Origin: JALONO01 sp038209965
GTDB taxonomy: Bacteria; Bacteroidota; Bacteroidia; Cytophagales; Thermoflexibacteraceae
DNA length: 64,000 nt
Reading direction: 5' to 3'
Assembly: GCA_038209965.1 (NCBI GenBank)
Contig: JBBQXF010000007.1
Location: forward strand, 10,634-74,633
How positions within the stretch are numbered: the first letter of the stretch is position 1; each line of letters begins with the position of its first letter. This document shows, piece by piece, positions 59,731-64,000 of the stretch. The position numbers and the translations under genes are program-made. Below the pieces are notes generated by a model. That model was not told the origin of the DNA, made no database searches, and saw only the letters and a program-made list of their open reading frames with translations.

Positions 59731-62700
59731 ATGTTTAAGCACTTACTATTATCTTACTTGATGCTGTTGGGCGTAGCCTCACTGGCGCAGGTGACCCGAC
59801 AAACCTCTACCAACCAGGTAGGATCCAACGAATCTTCCCGGATCCTTACAAGGTCTGCCAAGCTGGACAAGTTGCCCGGCAAGATTGAGCCAGCCCAATT
59901 TTTCCGCCAGAAGGATCGGTACGCTGCCACCCGCGCTGGCAACCGCTACCATGTGCTGGTCGGCCTGACCGATGCCCTCACTCCCCAGAAGGAGGCGGCA
60001 TTGGCCCAACAGGGGATCCGGCTGACCTCGTACTTTGGCCAAGGGGCTTGGTGGGCCGAAGTGAGCCCCCAAGCCACTGAAAATGGCATTGGAGGCGTGT
60101 ATATAGTTCCACCCGCCGATAAAGCGGCCGACGGCCTGCTGAGTGCCAAGTCAATGGCGGGTCTGGTGGACATTGATCTGCTGGTCGCCCCAATGGCCCT
60201 GGGCACCGAAATGAGCAGCCAACTCGCCCAAGCCGGGGCCACCGTACTGGCCAAGCACGCAACCTTTGGCCTCCTGCGGGTGCGGGCCACCGAGTCCAAA
60301 TTGCAAACTTTATTGGCTTTGCCCTACGTCTATTGGGCCGAACCGGGCGATCAGGCATTGGAGCTCCAAGATGAGTTCAGCCGCAACCACTACCGCGCCA
60401 ACACCCTTGCCCTCCGCCCCAACCTAAGTGTGACCGGTCAGGGCGTGAAAATCGGGCAGTGGGACGGGGGAATGATGGCCCACATTGACATGACCAACCG
60501 CATTACCCAAGTGGAGGCCAATGGCAGCCAACCGATTGACAATATCCGGCACGGGACCAACGTGATGGGCATCATGGCCGGGGGCGGCTGGCGCTACCCT
60601 ACTGCCGCCGGGATCGCCCCGGGCGCATCAGTGTTTTTTCACACGATCGGTGGCGTGTTCCCCGATAATTTCATTCCCTACGAAATGTACCAGGCCGTTG
60701 AGGGCCGGGACGTATCCATCACCCAAAACTCTTATGGCCCGTCGTTGCTGTCCGGCTGCACCGGAATGCCCTACAGCACCCTGAACCGCGCGATTGACCA
60801 AATCGTGAACACACAACCCCAAGTTTTTCACGCTTTTGCTTCGGGCAACAGCGGCTCTTCGTGCAGTGGCTACCGGAGCGTGGTGAACGTGCCAAAAAAT
60901 GCAATGGTGGTGGGCAACATCAATGCCTTTGTCGACATGGTGGAGGGTTCCAGCTCGCGGGGGCCCTCGCGCGATGGCCGGCTCTTCCCACAGATCGTCG
61001 TGGCTGGGGGCAGTGTGCTTTCCCTGCATGACAACAACAATTACAGCGTTCGCGGTTCCGCCACCTCGATGGCCTGTCCGCAGGTATCGGGTGGGGCCGC
61101 CGTCCTTTCCGAACTGTTTGGCAAATTAAACGGTGGGGCCAAGCCCGATGCCACGCTCCTTAAAGCAGTGATGTGCAACGGGGCCACCGAAGTGGGCAAC
61201 CCCGGCCCTGATTATGTATCAGGTTTTGGCAAAATGAACCTGCTCAATGCCGCCAAAGCCTTGGAAAACCGCCAATATGAACTCCACCGAGTAGCCAACA
61301 ACGGCCTTTATGCCAAAGCGATCACTTTACCCGCCAATACCCGCAAGTTGAAAGTAATGCTGGCTTGGAACGACCCCGCCGCCCTGCCCACCAGCGGAAC
61401 GGCATTGGTCAACGACTTAAACCTTTCGCTCATCAGCCCCAGCGGGGAAACCATCTTGACTTGGGTGCTCAGCAATGTAGATGACCAACTGGGCAATCCG
61501 GCAGTGCGGGGCATCGATAACCGCAACAACATCGAGCAGGCCACGGTGGACAACCCAGTGAGCGGCCAATGGACACTGCAAGTGCGCGGGGCCAATGTGC
61601 CCGTGGGAGCCAGTCAGGCTTTTGCCCTCACTTGGCAAGCGGACAACGATTATTTGCAGATCACCTATCCCAATGGCGGCGAGAAAGTGAACCCCCAAAA
61701 TGATCAAGGCACCGTGCTCGGCTACCGAGTGCAGTGGGACGGCGAAGGGTTGACCGGCAACTTGACGTTGGAAATGTTCAATGGCACAGCTTGGACAGTG
61801 ATCAATAACGCCCTGCCCGCCACCAGCCGCTGGGCCGATGTCAACTTCAACACCGCCCTGGTCACTGGCCAAGCCAAGTTCCGGATCAGCGGCCAAGGTA
61901 TCGGTGGGGCCGCCCTGAACGATGAGTCGGATCGCTCCTTCCACGTAATCAATGCCCCCGTTTATGATTGGCTCAGCGCTTGGCCCGTCACCAACGATGT
62001 AGTGAACCTGAGCTGGAGCGCCGTCACCGGAGCAACGGCCTATGAGGTATTGCAATTTGATCTGGCCGCGTCCGCTTGGCGCACCATTGCCACCGTGGCC
62101 GCCCCGACCCTCAGTTTTGCCGCGCCCAATTTGCCCAAGAACCAAACCTACTGGTTCTCGATCCGGGCCAAAGCAGTGGTAAATGGAGTGGAAGTGGTGG
62201 GCGAGCGTGCCCCTGGCCGTTCGGTCACTTTGGGAGCCGCGCCCGTGGCTGGCACCGATCTGGAGCTGACCACCCTGTTTACCTCCCCGCGCCCAGATGC
62301 TTGTTATGTCAATTCCAATGCCCAGCCAGTGCGGATCCTACTGACCAACCGGGGCAATGCCCTCGCGTCGGGCGTGGTGGTTCCGGTCACTTATCAAGTG
62401 AACAGCCAAACGCCGGTGAGCCAAAATTTTGCGTTGACCCGCAATGTGGCCAATGGCGATACCATTAGCTGCTGGTTTACCCAGCGGGCCAACTTCTCGC
62501 TACCGGGCGATTATGTGGTTCGGGCCACGATTAGCCCGGTGGGCGATCTGGTGAGCGGCAACAATACCCAACAGATCAATTTCACCGTGAGCACTCCCCC
62601 GCTGATCGTAGCCTCGGCCTATCCTGCCGCTGCGGTGCCCAATGGCAAGGCGTACCTCAGCATCCCCGGCCTGCCCGTGAATGTGTACCAGTTGAGCGAT

Positions 62701-64000
62701 GTGCCTTTTGCCCCCGAGGACATGGGCGGGGCCGCCGTGGTCAATTTTGGCAATGTGCTGTTCAGCGACCAATTGCCCATCGGGTTTGATTTCAAATTCT
62801 ACAACGATACCTATAAGCACCTGTACATCACCCGCGAAGGGCTGATCAATTTTGACGGCTTTGATTTGACTTATATTGACAATATTCCCTCCATGCTGCG
62901 GCCCATCCCCAGCACGGTGTTGATCAACAATTACATTGCTTGTGCGTGGTCGGACATGACGGGCGGGAATGTCAAATACAAATTGGTGGGCACGGCCCCC
63001 AACCGCAAATTTGTGGTAGCCTACGAAGGGATGCAACAAGCCGCCGATCAAAGCAAACAAGTGCAGGCACAAATCATATTGCACGAAGGCAGCAACTTGG
63101 TCGAGATCCACACCACCCAGATCGATGCGTATGACCGCCCCATGACCATGGGCATTGAGAGCCGCCAGGGCTTGTTCGGCACGGCGGTCCCGGGCCGCAA
63201 TGCCGAGCTTTGGAACGATCCAGTGAGCAACGAGGGCAAACGGTTTACCCCCATCATCCCCAATATGGTTTGGCCCGATGGCAGCAATACCGCCGTTTTT
63301 GCCACCAATGGGGGTGGAACTTATCAATACGGCTACCGCGAATTTGACTGCTACTATCCCGGGGCGACCGATATTTTAAACACGCAGGACATCACCGCTC
63401 CGCTGATGGTCAAATTGAGCCCGGTCAATGGTACAGTCAATGTGCCGACCAACAAATTGAAACTGACCATTGAATTCAACGAAAATATCCGTTTGGGCAA
63501 TGCTGGCAATGTGATTTTGACGCACAGCAGCGGCTCGATAATCATGTCGCTGCGCGTAGGACCAGGCACTAACCCCGCGATGGAAATCATCGGTAATACA
63601 GTTACCTTCCAGCTTTCCCAAGATTTATTGGTCAATCAGAACTACACAGTCACGATTCCAGCGGGTGCTTTTATCGACTACGGAGTCCCCCCCAACGCAT
63701 ACGCAGGCATCAACACTTGGATGTTCAGCACCGCTATCCAACCGGTGGTGACTTGGAACGGTACTGCGTGGTCGCCGGGCCAGCCCTCGATTTACACCGA
63801 TGCCGTCATTGCGGGCCATTACCCCAACAACCAAAACGGGGCAGGCACTTTTGAAGCCAAAAACCTTACGGTGAACAGCGGGTCCAAATTGACGATTGCC
63901 GATCACCAGAGCGTAACGGTCAATGGCGTGTTCCGTTACGTGGGCGAATTGGAAGTGATGAACCTCGGGGCCTTTGTCCAAGCCGAGGGCAGCACGGTGG
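59731..64000 (+). CDS. Giant secreted subtilisin-like (S8) protease, 3' end beyond the window
   Basis: Exported serine protease, more than 1,420 residues. ATG at 59731 (or the in-frame ATG two codons earlier) starts a signal peptide MFKHLLLSYLMLLGVASLAQ. A propeptide-like region (YHVLVGLTDALTPQKEAALA) precedes the S8 catalytic domain with Asp245 (IGQWDGG), His274 (RHGTNVMGIMAG) and Ser446 (GSATSMACPQVSGG). Downstream come a P-domain-like sandwich, a fibronectin-III-like module (about 740-825), a CARDB-like module, a galactose-binding-like region and a SbsA-type Ig-like module (SPVNGTVNVPTNKLKLTIEF). The final WNGTAWSPGQPSIYTDAVIA and LTVNSGSKLTI resemble the LamG protein at 10270-10470. A T9SS tail is expected beyond the edge. 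Confidence 0.88.
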   Translation, partial: MFKHLLLSYLMLLGVASLAQVTRQTSTNQVGSNESSRILTRSAKLDKLPGKIEPAQFFRQKDRYAATRAGNRYHVLVGLTDALTPQKEAALAQQGIRLTSYFGQGAWWAEVSPQATENGIGGVYIVPPADKAADGLLSAKSMAGLVDIDLLVAPMALGTEMSSQLAQAGATVLAKHATFGLLRVRATESKLQTLLALPYVYWAEPGDQALELQDEFSRNHYRANTLALRPNLSVTGQGVKIGQWDGGMMAHIDMTNRITQVEANGSQPIDNIRHGTNVMGIMAGGGWRYPTAAGIAPGASVFFHTIGGVFPDNFIPYEMYQAVEGRDVSITQNSYGPSLLSGCTGMPYSTLNRAIDQIVNTQPQVFHAFASGNSGSSCSGYRSVVNVPKNAMVVGNINAFVDMVEGSSSRGPSRDGRLFPQIVVAGGSVLSLHDNNNYSVRGSATSMACPQVSGGAAVLSELFGKLNGGAKPDATLLKAVMCNGATEVGNPGPDYVSGFGKMNLLNAAKALENRQYELHRVANNGLYAKAITLPANTRKLKVMLAWNDPAALPTSGTALVNDLNLSLISPSGETILTWVLSNVDDQLGNPAVRGIDNRNNIEQATVDNPVSGQWTLQVRGANVPVGASQAFALTWQADNDYLQITYPNGGEKVNPQNDQGTVLGYRVQWDGEGLTGNLTLEMFNGTAWTVINNALPATSRWADVNFNTALVTGQAKFRISGQGIGGAALNDESDRSFHVINAPVYDWLSAWPVTNDVVNLSWSAVTGATAYEVLQFDLAASAWRTIATVAAPTLSFAAPNLPKNQTYWFSIRAKAVVNGVEVVGERAPGRSVTLGAAPVAGTDLELTTLFTSPRPDACYVNSNAQPVRILLTNRGNALASGVVVPVTYQVNSQTPVSQNFALTRNVANGDTISCWFTQRANFSLPGDYVVRATISPVGDLVSGNNTQQINFTVSTPPLIVASAYPAAAVPNGKAYLSIPGLPVNVYQLSDVPFAPEDMGGAAVVNFGNVLFSDQLPIGFDFKFYNDTYKHLYITREGLINFDGFDLTYIDNIPSMLRPIPSTVLINNYIACAWSDMTGGNVKYKLVGTAPNRKFVVAYEGMQQAADQSKQVQAQIILHEGSNLVEIHTTQIDAYDRPMTMGIESRQGLFGTAVPGRNAELWNDPVSNEGKRFTPIIPNMVWPDGSNTAVFATNGGGTYQYGYREFDCYYPGATDILNTQDITAPLMVKLSPVNGTVNVPTNKLKLTIEFNENIRLGNAGNVILTHSSGSIIMSLRVGPGTNPAMEIIGNTVTFQLSQDLLVNQNYTVTIPAGAFIDYGVPPNAYAGINTWMFSTAIQPVVTWNGTAWSPGQPSIYTDAVIAGHYPNNQNGAGTFEAKNLTVNSGSKLTIADHQSVTVNGVFRYVGELEVMNLGAFVQAEGSTV

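Overview
The window comes from a member of the Bacteroidota, most likely a gliding, Cytophagales-like or Saprospiria-like lineage. The signs are a GldC gliding gene, two large exported proteins of the type IX secretion (T9SS) style, a DUF5686/carboxypeptidase-regulatory outer-membrane protein, a GH130 enzyme paired with a GT4 glycosyltransferase, promoters of the Bacteroidota TTG-N18-TAnnTTTG type, and mostly absent Shine-Dalgarno sites. The taxon is inferred from gene content only. By eye the base composition is a little above 50% GC in genes and clearly AT-rich between many of them.

Layout. 0-9.2 kb: the 5' part of a KDPG aldolase gene, galE, an M50-type membrane protease, a DUF5686 outer-membrane protein, a saccharopine dehydrogenase-family gene and a dipeptide epimerase. 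9.4-12.7 kb: a LamG protein with a T9SS tail, convergent with a methyltransferase. 13.0-18.7 kb: the leucine operon in the order leuC, two unrelated unknown genes, leuD, leuB, leuA, closed by a terminator. 18.8-30.8 kb: an almost wholly minus-strand envelope/general-stress district (Lmo0937-type membrane peptide, beta-barrel protein, lipoproteins, CsbD-like and YtxH-like proteins, cupin). It contains an AraC-GH130-GT4 transcription unit and a second AraC paralogue. Four of its transcription units share one promoter-like motif. 31-37.5 kb: gcvT-trpC, a LuxR-type response regulator, nadK with a CBS gene, an alpha/beta hydrolase and miaE. 37.8-47.6 kb: a CHAT-type caspase-like protease, an exported nucleoside hydrolase, a helical soluble protein, a UvrD/PcrA helicase, a decayed CxxCxxCC-cluster gene, pdhA, a BASS transporter, a DUF2279 gene and gldC.

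47.9-50.7 kb is a decayed RHS polymorphic-toxin island on the minus strand. It holds a broken RHS core, a toxin-like C-terminal tip, a lipoprotein that may be its immunity protein, and then a second broken copy of the same RHS core. A 15-bp unit (GACTGCGCGTCTGCG and its complement) sits inside these RHS cores as in-frame five-codon insertions. It recurs as a tandem array at 1.7 kb and in a related intergenic repeat at 53.2 kb. 50.7-64 kb: glnS, an OmpR-type regulator, a MacB/FtsX-like ABC transporter pair, ppk1, and a very large secreted S8 protease that runs off the right edge.

The most interesting items are the 15-bp insertion unit, the RHS toxin/immunity remnant, the shared stress-promoter motif and the solitary CHAT protease. 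No tRNA, rRNA, CRISPR array, integrase or transposase was seen.
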